Assembly: GCA_964058805.1 (NCBI GenBank)
Contig: CAXKVV010000624.1
Span: forward strand, 1-33,712
Reading direction: 5' to 3'
DNA: 33,712 nucleotides
Source: Schoenoplectus triqueter
Taxonomy: Eukaryota > Streptophyta > Magnoliopsida > Poales > Cyperaceae
A program made the position numbers and the translations under genes. This document shows positions 12,546 through 22,299 of the stretch, piece after piece. Under the pieces are notes generated by a model. That model ran no database searches, was not told where the DNA came from, and saw nothing but the letters and a program-made list of their open reading frames with translations. Every line of letters begins with the position of its first letter. The first letter of the stretch is position 1.

Positions 12546-13674
12546 TATAACTTTTAAGTAATGATATTTGAAGATTTATGATTAACCATTCGGTTCAACC
12601 GGATACTTTTACAATGATTAACTTATATGTTGAGTTTAAAATCCGTTAGAATACATCAAATGAAAATTGTGCGAGTGGTAGTCGCGGTCATGAAATCCAA
12701 ACGCATATGTTGAGCGAACTCACGTCCCTAAGAATTAAAAAATGATGCAGAAGAGATCGTTAAATCATTATTATTTAGGATACCCAGCATACGCGCGCAC
12801 GAAGCGGGAAGAAATGGACCTACTGGTTCCGAGTCTGTCCTGTTCTGACCAATTCTGGACCGGGCCAGTGGACCGGTTCAACGGTACTAACATTACATCA
12901 TGATATTTTTTTCTGTTCAATTTATACTCGCGGACTTTTATTTTTTGTACATGCGTGAGTCGTGACTGAGGACTACGAAAAGTGCACACGGTTTACCACT
13001 TCTTTCTCCTGCTTGGGCGTATATTTCTTTTCGGTGTTTGGGATTACTTTGAATGTTAAAAGGTTTTAAGTAATTTGAATATTGCAAGTTGAGCAATTTG
13101 GCGTAAGATTTTTTTTTGTGTGACAATAATGAGAGTATAGCCACTTGACTTGAAATATTCATAAAAAATATTTCATCGGTATTTGGAACCTCTAAACTTT
13201 TTACATAAAAAACATTTTTTTTTGGTTTATTATAACATTTTTATTTTTTTTCGTAAAAATTTAAATTTAGAGTTCAAATCGTACAAAATACACTAATCAA
13301 ATATTAAATACTTGTCGATATTAATCTGCAGATGCTAGTGGGAGAGATTATTAGTTAAATTCATCAACTTTCCAGATTCTTTTTTATTCAAATCAATTAG
13401 CAAACCAAAGTTGCAAAAGCTCTTTATTCTTTTTGCAAGTTGTTGCGGTAGAAATCTTATCCGAACAAAAAAAAAATCTAACATTAATATTAAAGCAGCA
13501 GATAAATAAGAAAGTGAAGACATCCACTACCAAAAAAGGAATTAGCATTTTTTTTTAACGGAGTAGGCTGTAGGCGAATTTTATTCCATATTCAAATTTA
13601 TAGGGTTCTAAAGAGAAAAAAATAGTCAGTTTTACACAAAGACCCATCTGCTCTTATTATTTAAGGAATCAGAA
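12546..13674. other. intergenic, no gene seen
   Basis: There is a G+C-richer patch around 12780-12890 with CGCGCGC and several GGACCGG/CCGGTT repeats, then AT-rich sequence. A lone CACTACCAAAAAAGG at about 13525 resembles a CACTA-type terminus but has no partner. The longest open frames (about 75 codons) have no recognisable features. Confidence 0.4.
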
Positions 13675-13844
13675 GAGGTCTCAAGGGCTTAGGACTAATT
13701 TTAGTTTCAACCATCGAATTCACATCTAGATCAGAATAAAATATAAAAATAAAAATAACTTTTATTAAGATAGATGATTAAATACAAATTAAATGATTAA
13801 AATTAAATTTAAAATCAAAATTGATCTCAAATCCTTGAGACCTC
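13675..13844. mobile_element. small inverted-repeat element (MITE-like)
   Basis: GAGGTCTCAAGGGCTTAGGA at the left pairs with the reverse complement of the right end (GAGGTCTCAAGGATTTGAGA). Similarity continues inward through ACTAATTTTAG against TCAATTTTGATT. The total of about 170 bp is nearly all hairpin. No clear target duplication was found, so the exact ends and superfamily are unknown. Confidence 0.5.
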
Positions 13845-14439
13845 CCCCATTCTTATTTAATCCACCGAAACACTACTTCCAACATCCACTTTCTCTTTCT
13901 GTCACTCTCCAGCCGCCGCCTTCTTATTTTTACCCTGTATGTTGAATATAATGTCGGAAAACTCAAATTTTCCATAACAATACCATGTATTATCTCATCT
14001 TGATACCGAGCAGTCCAATAAATATGAAATATCAGATATATTTTTATAAAAATAAAGAGTCTAATAACTAAAATAGTTTTTATTTTTATTAATAAAATTT
14101 CGATTGTGCGTCTATAAGAAAGAGAAATAACAAAATATTAAAGCTTCTCAGACATTGAAAATGTATCGGATATAAAATTATTTTTTACATAAAATTTATA
14201 TTTTCATTTTCTACATCAAAATAAAATTAATAAAACAATAAAAATCATAAAAAATGAATAAAATATAAGGTACAAATATACTAAATAATTGTATAATATT
14301 CATCGTATTAAGAATTAAGATAAATCCAAATAATATGGACTCTTTGCTAGTATACATAAAGAAGCATCCCTTGGTAGTTAAATTGAAGACGCTCAAAGAG
14401 TCAGGACTATCACAACGAATGTGCTTAAATTTTCAAGGG
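13845..14439. other. intergenic, no gene seen
   Basis: AT-rich sequence with a C/T-rich patch near 13880-13935. I recognise no gene, repeat or regulatory element here. Confidence 0.4.
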
Positions 14440-14447
14440 CAACGGAT

Positions 14448-14875
14448 TAGGTTGTCAATGAGTAGGGTGGGTTAATGAAAATCTTTTATTTATATTTATG
14501 TCCCATAAATTATTATAATTTTTTTTATTCATATCTATATCTGATAATTTAAAAAAAATAAAATCTTATCTATATCCATCTTATCAGGTACGATATGAAT
14601 CAGATAAACGGTCAAATAACTTTCAAAATAGAAAAAAAATATAATATAATATAGTAATGAAAAATAATATAATTAGTAATAAAATATTATAATATAATTA
14701 ATAATGAAAAAATTATAATATAATTAGCATTGAAATATAAAATAGATAACAGAAGTTTTTTCTTATCTATACCGATACTTAATAATTTAATAAAAATAAA
14801 ACTTTATTCATACTCGTCTTATAAAATACAATACGAATCAAATAAACAATTAAAATAGTGTCATTAACAACCCTA
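14448..14875. mobile_element. non-autonomous hAT-type element
   Basis: The left terminus TAGGTTGTCAATG pairs with the right terminus CATTAACAACCCTA (reverse complement TAGGGTTGTTAATG). It is flanked by CAACGGAT (14440-14447) and CTACGGAT (14876-14883), an 8-bp duplication with one mismatch. An 8-bp target duplication with TAGG-type tips is the known signature of hAT elements. The 428-bp interior has no coding capacity. It contains an imperfect direct repeat of about 90 bp (roughly 14538-14625 and 14765-14855, sharing ATCTAT...AATTTAA...AATAAAA...GATATGAATCA-like blocks). Confidence 0.65.
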
Positions 14876-14883
14876 CTACGGAT

Positions 14884-15259
14884 GCACTCGGAATTGAAGC
14901 ACTGAAACGCCGAAAAGCCAAATAAAATAGGGAAAAGGATCAAACTCTTCGGAAAAATAAGCTTTCCGGCACCAAAAACGAATAGATCAACGAGACTTGG
15001 TCGAGCTTTTATTTTTGTCTACCTCATATTTTATTCTTTTTATAAATTTTCCCTTCTTTTAAATTTTTTTATCAACTTTGATCATATTTGATGAACGCAT
15101 ACAGATAGAACTGACACGACTTCTCTTCCATCTAATTTGTATCTAGTGAACACATACGGCTATGAACGTGCGGAAAATGTTCCTCTTTTTTAAGTTTTCG
15201 ATTTCTAAATAAACAACAAAAGTATAATTATGCTCTTTCAATTTCTAAATAAATAATAA
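14884..15259. other. intergenic, no gene seen
   Basis: AT-rich stretch between the hAT element and the foldback cluster. No gene was recognised. It runs into a (TA)n microsatellite. Confidence 0.4.
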
Positions 15260-15278
15260 ATATATATATATATATATA
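15260..15278. repeat. (TA)n microsatellite
   Basis: A pure TA tract that directly abuts the left end of the first foldback element of the cluster. Confidence 0.9.
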
Positions 15279-15670
15279 GTAAGACTAGCGTGCTCCTAGG
15301 AGCACGGAGTCAAAAAATATATAAAATGACTTTCAATTTTTTATTTTTCACTCTCATTAAATTTTTCATACTGAAATCTTATAGGGTACAAAAATTTGGG
15401 GTGTTTCGAGTTTTTTAAGTTACTCTTTTTAATTTTTGAAGATAATATTCAAACATTCAATATTTTTATTATTATTTTTTGAATTAATTTTCAAAAATTA
15501 AAAAGAACGACATAGAAAGTTTGAAATACCCCAAATTTTTATACCTCATAAGATTTCAATATAAAATTTTTAATGAGAGTGATAAATCAAAATTTGGAGA
15601 TCATTTGATATATTTTTTGAGCTATGATCACGGAGGGGCTCCGTGCTCCTAGGAGCACGCTAGCTATACT
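15279..15670. mobile_element. foldback MITE A (core CCTAGG)
   Basis: The arms are inverted repeats over almost the whole length. Each end carries the perfect 16-bp palindrome GTGCTCCTAGGAGCAC (15290-15305 and 15643-15658) preceded by CTAGC. Arm sequence such as CTCTCATTAAATTTTTCATA reappears inverted near the right end (TAAAATTTTTAATGAGAG). It has no coding capacity. The flanks are TA-rich: (TA)n on the left, ACTATATATAGAGAG on the right. The arms are related to those of element D (16366-16697). Confidence 0.8.
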
Positions 15671-15676
15671 ATATAT

Positions 15677-15696
15677 AGAGAGAGAGAGAGAGAGAG
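15677..15696. repeat. (GA)n microsatellite between two MITEs
   Basis: An uninterrupted GA tract continuing the TATATATA flank of element A and ending at the tip of element B. The two elements are separated only by microsatellite. Confidence 0.9.
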
Positions 15697-16073
15697 TTGG
15701 GTTATGGTGCTATGCATAGCACGGATCGCTCCGTACTATGGATCAGTTCTTCATTTTTAAAGTGCAAATGATTAATCCAATTGTATAAAAATAATTTTTG
15801 TATGAATATCTAGATATAGACTAAATTTTAATATTTTTTTAAAAAATTACTATTTTTAAAGATAGTTAAAAAATCACTTCTTTTAAATGACTCATAATAA
15901 CTAAATCAAGTGATTTTCTAACTATCATAAAAAATATTAAAAAATGTAAAACAATATAAAATTTAGTTTACATCTAGATATTCATACAAAAATTATTTTT
16001 GTATGATTGGATTGATCATTTACACTTTAACTGATCCATAGCACGATAGCGATCCATACTATGCATAGAGATA
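15697..16073. mobile_element. foldback MITE B (core ATGCAT)
   Basis: The left tip is GGGTTATG followed by the perfect palindrome GTGCTATGCATAGCAC (15707-15722). The right end keeps CTATGCATAG (about 16058-16067). Long arms mirror each other: GGATCAGTT against AACTGATCC, and TTTTTGTATGAATATCTAGA against TCTAGATATTCATACAAAAA. It has no coding capacity. It belongs with elements E and I. Confidence 0.8.
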
Positions 16074-16340
16074 TACCAAATTTTATATTTTTTAGAAATT
16101 TTTTTCTATTTTTTTGAGTGGGTGAAAATATATTGAATTTATGATTTTTAATAAGAATGATTTTCTAATCCTCCAAAAAAAATAGAAACAAAATTCTAAA
16201 AAATATAAAATTTAGTTTCCAAATATATTTTAATATGAAAACATTTTTAACGGTCGGATCAGTATTTTAAATTTAAAAATAGAAGATACGACGCGAAGTA
16301 CAAAAATATTTTGTACTTCTCGACTAATCGTAGCATAACT
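16074..16340. mobile_element. foldback MITE C, left end truncated
   Basis: The inner arms pair (CAAATTTTATATTTTTTAG near 16077 with AAAATATAAAATTTAG near 16198). The right part ends in a GTAGCATAACT tip before CTATATATAGAG. The outer left arm and tip are missing at the junction with element B, so B probably inserted into it or replaced its end. Confidence 0.5.
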
Positions 16341-16365
16341 CTATATATAGAGAAAGAGTAAATAT

Positions 16366-16697
16366 ACCGTGATTTTAACTCAAAAATAAATTAAATCATT
16401 TTTAAATTTTAATTTATCACGCTCATTAAATTTTTCATATGAAAATTTGATGGGATGCAAAAATTTGGAGTGTTTTGAGCTTTTTAAGTCATCATTTTTT
16501 TTAAATCAGCTCTAATAATAATAATAATATATTTAATACTTGAACATCATTTTAAAAAATAAAAAACTGTGACTTAAAAAACTCAAAATACTTCAAATTT
16601 TTACATCCCACGAGATTTTTTTATAAAGAATTTTAATGATGATGATAAATTAAAATTTGAAGATAATTTGTTATACTTTTTGAGTTAAATTCACGGA
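16366..16697. mobile_element. foldback MITE D (related to A)
   Basis: The left arm CCGTGATTTTAACTCAAAAA pairs with the right arm TTTTTGAGTTAAATTCACGG. The match continues inward (CTCATTAAATTTTTCATA; GATGGGATGCAAAAATTTGG inverted as CAAATTTTTACATCCCACG). Internal arms resemble element A, but the outermost palindromic tip is lost or reduced. It has no coding capacity. Confidence 0.7.
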
Positions 16698-16715
16698 AGA
16701 TTTCCGTGAGCTTAA

Positions 16716-17103
16716 GGTCACGGTACTACGTGTAACATAGATGACCCATGTACTATGGATCATTTTTTTATCTTCAAAGTTCAAATAGTCAATCCGACCA
16801 GTCAAAATATTTTTTATATGAAAATCTAGTTGGGATCAATTTTTATAATTTTTAAATTTTTTACTATTTTTTAAAATAGCTAGAAAATGACTGATTTTGA
16901 ATGACTCATAATAATTAAATCAAGTGATTTTCTAGTTATCTTAAAAAATAACAATAAAAATATAAAAAATATAAAATTTGGTTCCTAACTAGATTTCATA
17001 TGAAAAATATTTTGATTGATCGGATCAACTATTTGAACTTTAAAGGAAAAAAATGATCCATAGCACACGTATCATACGTACTACGCATAACACCATAGCA
17101 AAA
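16716..17103. mobile_element. foldback MITE E (diverged ATGCAT family)
   Basis: The tips are GGTACTACGTGTAACATAG (left) and CTACGCATAACACCATAGC (right). The arms share ATGGATCATTTTTT, CAAAGTTCAAATAGTCAATC and AAATCTAG with their inverted partners, and AAATCAAGTGATTTTCTAG in the middle is shared with B and I. The palindromic tip has decayed (GTACTACGCATAACAC at 17078-17093). It has no coding capacity. Confidence 0.7.
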
Positions 17104-17419
17104 CTCTTTCTATATAAATATACACGCAAGCGCACCAGCGTTTGTGAACATATATATTCACAGACGAATGCGAACACATAAAATTTTTAATTATTTTTAT
17201 CTATTTAAATGTAAATGTTCGCGTATAATTTTTCAAAATTGGATGGACAAAAAAAATCGACGATCGGGGCTCCTAAACATTATTTCACCTCCTTGCTCTT
17301 CATTTCAATCATTCGTCTTCTCTCCATTTGCTGAGGAACTGGACAAATCCTTTCTTCATTCTCAATTAATTAAGAAAGGAATGGACTGACGGTGCTTGAC
17401 ATGAAACTGAGGGGAATGC
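17104..17419. other. intergenic, no gene seen
   Basis: A small imperfect palindrome TGTGAACATATATATTCACA occurs at about 17142-17161. An open frame of about 80 codons follows, without recognisable features. Otherwise nothing. Confidence 0.4.
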
Positions 17420-17422
17420 TAA

Positions 17423-17685
17423 GAGCATCCACATTAGTATGATTGTCAAAATTAAATTTTTATTTTATGTCATTAATTGACAATTTTATTTTAAAAATGA
17501 CATTCCTGAATAGAATGAAATCAGCAAAATGATATTTTCGTAATTAATTTTTTACTCCTTCGCTGACGTGACTTGTCAAATTTAGATAATTATTTAATTT
17601 TATCTAGTGTCTGCATCCTTGAAATATAAATAACAATTGTCAAATAAAATTTGACAATCAATTTGACAATGAGACACGAATGCTC
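17423..17685. mobile_element. Tourist-like MITE with TAA duplication
   Basis: The left tip GAGCATCCACA and the right tip CGAATGCTC (reverse complement GAGCATTCG) are flanked on both sides by TAA (17420-17422 and 17686-17688). A TAA/TTA 3-bp duplication is the known mark of PIF/Harbinger (Tourist) elements. The interior of 263 bp holds several inverted TTGTCAA/TTGACAA blocks and no coding region. Confidence 0.6.
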
Positions 17686-17688
17686 TAA

Positions 17689-18338
17689 TTAATTAAATTT
17701 TATCCGATGGGGACATTTAATCCGACGATGCGAGCAGCATAACCTAAACGGTTACACTGAGGCGTTAACATGTTTGTCTGACGACCAATAACATGTTTAC
17801 ACGTGTCGGGACGGAGGGCACATACACATAATTTTCTTAGGAACTTTCATTAAAGAATTATTTATAATAATACTTTTCCGAGGAACTGGGATCCTCCGGA
17901 GTTGGTTGAATGTCATGCCATTGGTATAGTTGTATGGGAACCAATGTAATTGTATCCTTATTAATAATATATAAGCAGTTATATGAAAATATGCGATATT
18001 TTTTTTTAAAATTAAATAGGATTTCATTGACATATATTACTTTTTATATATCGATCTCGAAATATGAACGTGCGTCACTCCGTAGAGAGATAAAATTTAT
18101 TATCATCTATACTAAATTTGCGGTTCTTAAAGAAATATGCGAGAAGAATATATCGGAATTTCTAGAAAAAAATCTCGTAATATTGTTAAATGAATAACAA
18201 CAATTAATTAAATTTTGTGGATATGGTAGCCAAAGTTCCTAAGTATGCGAAATAAATACTTCTGGCTGTTTGAATTGACAAAAATATTTAAAAAAAATAT
18301 TGGTCTTAATATAATATAATCCTATGATATATATAGAG
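17689..18338. other. intergenic, no gene seen
   Basis: Two copies of AACATGTTT... (about 17767 and 17790) lie within 25 bases. Otherwise this is AT-rich sequence without recognisable genes. The open frame of about 95 codons at 17910-18197 has no family resemblance. Confidence 0.4.
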
Positions 18339-18742
18339 AGATCTTACGGTGCTTTGCGAAGTAAAGAGGGTTTTGATTCGGCCTAAAAAAAACTCACAAA
18401 ATCAAAATTTAAATTGTCAATCTAATTCACCCAACATAAAATTACATATTCAAATCTTATGAAATACCAAATTTGATGGAGCTTTCTAACTATTTTTTAG
18501 AATTTTTAAAAAATGCCCCAAAAATAATAATAAAATAATGATAGGTGCACATAAAAAATTATCATATTTCAAAAAAAAATATATAGTCACAAAGTTTTAA
18601 AAATAGTAAAATTTGATATTCAACAAGTTTTCAATATTTAGATTATTGTAAACTAATTAGATTGATATTTCAAACTCTCGGTATATGAGATTTGAAACTG
18701 AAGCAAAACACCTTCTTACTTCGTGAAGCACCGTAAGGTCTC
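18339..18742. mobile_element. foldback MITE F (core TCGCGA family)
   Basis: The left tip CTTACGGTGCTTTGCGAAGTAA and the right tip TTACTTCGTGAAGCACCGTAAG are inverted repeats. The arms continue with ATTCAAATCTTATGAAAT-type blocks and their partners near 18680. The core palindrome has drifted in both tips (TTGCGA, TCGTGA). It has no coding capacity. The family includes G and K. Confidence 0.75.
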
Positions 18743-18756
18743 ATATATATATATAT

Positions 18757-19150
18757 GAGACCTTACGGTGCTTCGCGAAGCAAAGAAGCATTTTTTTCGG
18801 CCTAAAAAATCTCATAAAACCAAAATTCAAAATTACAAATCTAATTCACCCAACATAAACTATATATTTAAATATTATTGAATAATAAATTTGATTATAT
18901 TTGAATCTTTCTAACTATTTTTTTCGAATTTTTAAAAAATATCTCATAAAATAATAATAAAATAATGTTAGGTGCACCTACAAAATTATCATCTTTCAAA
19001 AAAAAATAGTTATAAAGCTCCAAAAATAATAAAATTTGATATTCAATAAGTTTTTAATATCTAATTATTGTGGATTAATTAGATTGATATTTTGAGCTTT
19101 CGGTTTATGAGATTTGAAATTGAAGCAAAACCCTTTTTTCTTTGCAAAGT
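18757..19150. mobile_element. foldback MITE G (core TCGCGA), right tip damaged
   Basis: The left tip CCTTACGGTGCTTCGCGAAGCA includes the 14-bp palindrome TGCTTCGCGAAGCA. The body follows F closely (CTAATTCACCCAACATAAAC; AATAATGTTAGGTGCACCTA). The right end stops at TTTGCAAAGTAAAAAAT and lacks the expected CACCGTAAG, so it is truncated or replaced there. It has no coding capacity. Confidence 0.75.
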
Positions 19151-19477
19151 AAAAAATATAGAAAAAAATTTTATTTAGATATAGAAAAATATCACATGAT
19201 AATATGTACGTCTTTCTAATATGAACAAGATCAATTACAGATGCTATATTAGATATAATCTTGCATGATTTCTCTCAACATTTAATTTTCTTTCTTCTAT
19301 GTGGCAAAGAAATGGAGAGAAATGCAAAATAATGGACGTTATCGTGTTCGTCTGATTAGTCAAAATTAGTGTAAATCATTAGATTAGGGATATTTTGGGA
19401 TATAAAAAATTTGAAGGAAATGACAAAAAATGGACTCATCCAATTCTTGACTGCTTTATATAATAGTATAGATAATT
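19151..19477. other. intergenic, no gene seen
   Basis: AT-rich sequence between elements G and H, ending in TTTATATAATAGTATAGAT. That ending resembles the tail of an older repeat, but no boundaries could be set. Confidence 0.35.
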
Positions 19478-19858
19478 AGGTTATGGTGCTTTGCAAAGCA
19501 CAAAAGCGTTGTGTGCCTTACGCTCTATTTTTAATTTAAGTCAGAAATGATCGTTCCAAGCCACTCAATCTAATCTCCATATCAAAATTTATTAGCAAAC
19601 CAAATTTTATATTTTTTAAAATTTATTTGCTATTTTTTTGGATAGAGGCAAAATCATCATTTTTGGATGAATCAAAATTCTCATTTCTCCTCCTCAGAAA
19701 AAATAGCAAATAAATTATAAAAAATATAAAATTTGGTTTACTAATAAATTTTGATATGAAGATTAGATTGAATGGTTCAGATCGATTATTTCTGACTTAA
19801 AATTAAAATAGAGCGCAAAACACACAACGTCTCTGTGCTTTGCAAAGCACCATAGCCG
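19478..19858. mobile_element. foldback MITE H (core TTGCAA)
   Basis: Both ends carry the perfect palindrome GTGCTTTGCAAAGCAC (19486-19501 and 19835-19850), preceded by GGTTATG on the left and followed by CATAGCC on the right. The arms are highly complementary (CTCTATTTTTAATTTAAGTC against GACTTAAAATTAAAATAGAG). This is the best preserved element of the cluster. It has no coding capacity. Confidence 0.85.
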
Positions 19859-19860
19859 GA

Positions 19861-19897
<37 letters not shown>

Positions 19898-19898
19898 G
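19859..19898. repeat. (CT)n(AT)n microsatellite between two MITEs
   Basis: About twelve CT units followed by about seven AT units, lying exactly between the right tip of H and the left tip of I. It mirrors the TATATA-GAGAGA tract between A and B. Confidence 0.9.
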
Positions 19899-20260
19899 TT
19901 AGGCTATGGTACTATACATAGCACAGATCGCTCTTGTACTATTGATCGGTTCTTTGTTATCAAAATGTAAATGGTTGATCCAAACGTACATAATGATATT
20001 CGTACCAAATTTTATATTTTTTAGATTTTTTTTACTATTTTTTAAGATAGTTAGAAAATTATTTTTTAATGACTTATAATAACTAAATCAAGTGATTTTC
20101 TAACTATCTTAAAAAATAGTAAAATTTTTGGTCTACATCTAGATATTCATATGAAAATCATTTTGTACGGTTGGATCGACCATTTGAACTTTCAAGACAA
20201 AACAAATGATCTATAGCATGATGATGATTTATATTATGCATAGCACTATAGTTCAACTCT
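19899..20260. mobile_element. foldback MITE I (ATGCAT family)
   Basis: The left tip GGCTATG is followed by GTACTATACATAGCAC (19909-19924). The right tip carries ATTATGCATAGCAC (about 20233-20246). The middle contains AAATCAAGTGATTTTCTAAC, as in B and E. The arms mirror each other (CATCTAGATATTCATATGAA; GATCGGTTC against GATCTATAG, weakly). It has no coding capacity. Confidence 0.7.
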
Positions 20261-20267
20261 ATATAGA

Positions 20268-20333
20268 TTCGAGATACGGACGTGAAGCACGGAAAATTTT
20301 GTGTTTCGTGAGGCACCATAGCCTCACTCTATA
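20268..20333. mobile_element. orphan right-end fragment of the J family
   Basis: GATACGGACGTGAA...GTGTTTCGTGAGGCACCATAGCCTCACT repeats the right terminus of element J (20656-20713) in the same orientation with a few mismatches, without the rest of the element. It is probably the remnant of a copy interrupted or replaced by its neighbours. Confidence 0.6.
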
Positions 20334-20713
20334 TATACACAAAAACTCATGTGTTTCGTGTCTGTATTGTGAATTTGTAAGTCCAAACAGTTGATCCGAA
20401 CCGTTGAATATGATCTTCATATTGAAATATCTTTGGAGATCAAATTATATATTTTTTAGAATTTTTTTGCTATTTTTTAGATGGATGGAAAATCACTATT
20501 ATTGGACGGTTCAGAAATCGTTAGATCAATAAACTCTATACTCATGTAAAAAATAGCAAAAACTTTTCAAAAATATAAAATTCAATCTCCAAAGACATTT
20601 CAATATGAAGATGATGTTCAATGATTCAGATCGGCTGTTCGGACTTTAAAATTCACGATACGGACGTGAAATATGAGAGGTTTTATATTTTGTGAAGCAC
20701 CATAGCCTCACTA
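20334..20713. mobile_element. foldback MITE J
   Basis: The left arm AGTCCAAACAGTTGATCCGA pairs with the right arm TCGGCTGTTCGGACTT. ATCTTCATATTGAAATATCT pairs with ACATTTCAATATGAAGAT. The right tip is TTTTGTGAAGCACCATAGCC. The left tip is diverged and I cannot recover its palindrome. It has no coding capacity. Confidence 0.7.
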
Positions 20714-21123
20714 TCTTACGGTGCTTCGCAAAGCAAAAAGACGTTTGCTTTGGCCTAAAAAAATCTCATAAAACCAAAGTTCAAATTGTCAATCTAATTC
20801 ACTTAACATAAACTACATATTCAAATCTTATGAAATATCAAATTTGATTATATTTGGAGCTTTCTAACTATTTTTTTCTGATTTTTAAAAAATACTCTAA
20901 AAATAATAATAAAATAATAATAGGTGCATCTAAACAATTATCATCTTTAAAAAAATCGGAAAAAATAGTTACAAACCTCAAAAAATAGTAAAATTTGGTA
21001 TTCAATAAGTTTTTAATATCTAGATTATTGTGGACTAATTAGATTGATATTTTGAGATTTTTGTATATGAGATTTGAACTGAAATAAAATATTTTTTTTG
21101 CTTCGCGAAGCACCGTAAAATCT
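20714..21123. mobile_element. foldback MITE K (core TCGCGA)
   Basis: The left tip CTTACGGTGCTTCGCAAAGCAA and the right tip TTGCTTCGCGAAGCACCGTAA are inverted repeats. The body is close to F and G (TCTCATAAAACCAAAGTTCA; AATAATAATAGGTGCATCTA). It abuts element J with almost no spacer and is followed by TCTCTCTATATATAA. It has no coding capacity. Confidence 0.8.
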
Positions 21124-22299
21124 CTCTATATATAATAATTGTAACTATTGTATCATTTAGTGGTGGCCCAGGTTATCGGACGTGCAAGTATCAAGTTCAC
21201 AGGAAGAATTTTTCATAGTTAACAAAAAAATCAGAATAATAGGATATTATACTTTCATCTCGGAAAATTCAACATTGATTAATATCAGTTTCTTTTATTT
21301 GTTATATTATTTTCCAAAAGTTTTCGTTTTTTTAATACTTTTCCCCGAATGCCCATACGCCCCTTTGAAACATTAATGGGATAGATTACCATTTCAAAAA
21401 ATAACAATAGGACGTGTTCGGCGGGCAAAGGGAAATAGAAATAGGTGAGAGAATTAAATTGATTTTTACTGTGTGCGTGTGCGTGAGAAGAAAAAAAATC
21501 AGCTCAGACGTAACTTTCTTTTACCAGCTGCAAGTACTGTGGCTGAAGGGTTAAGAGCAGAGGTGGAATTACACAGGATTCAGTGCAGTCTTATAATCCC
21601 ACTCAAAATCTTCACAGAGCTAATTTTATAGACCAATTTCTAGATTAATAATACCTTAAAATTTTAAAATAATGATCCCACTAAAATGTGAAATAATTAT
21701 AAAAAAAGACCTTATTGATCTATTTAGTTCTAATTTCACCGATTGAATCACAGTTTTTTAGTTAAAAAAAATATAGTGTATCCACTAAAATTAAATTTTA
21801 GTTCGGACAGAGGATATTTATTTTTTAGTAAATAAAATTAATAAATTGATGAAACTAGCTGGAGTTTTAAGACGTTGATCAGACCCGAGTTTTAAACTCA
21901 GGTCCAGTTCCCTAACCGAGTTTGAGGAATAATGGTTGATGTGCCATCTTATCCAAAATGTGGCGTTATGACTGTTATCCATACCATGTTTCATGCTGGC
22001 ATGTTATGACTTTACTTTTCTTATTTAACAAGCAAGTTAAAATTTTCATTCTCCTTTTTATTTAAAGAAAAAGAAGAATTTTATTCGTAATCGTATAAAA
22101 AGGCTCAGGCTCAGGCTCATCCCCAATTTCAAAAGATCAATAGTATTTGTGTTAGTGTGAATTATGTATAAACTATAATTGTGTATGCAACGAACGCCAA
22201 ATACAAAATTTAAACGAGAATGTATCGATAACCTGATACTAGAAAAATCAGTGACAGTAGCGTACTATCCAGCTACTCTCAAATTACTAAAACCTTCAA
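21124..22299. other. intergenic, no gene seen
   Basis: AT-rich sequence with GTGTTCGGCGGGC (about 21414) and a short GGCTCA triplication (about 22100). The open frame at 21182-21376 has no recognisable features. No gene or bounded repeat was found. Confidence 0.4.

Noticed and set aside
17910..18197. 95-codon open frame as a gene
   Set aside because: It has biased AT-driven composition, no recognisable domain, and lies between MITEs.
15279..21123. CRISPR-like array from the regularly spaced palindromes
   Set aside because: The sequence is plant nuclear DNA, the spacings are about 350 bp, and the units are inverted MITE ends, not direct repeats with spacers.
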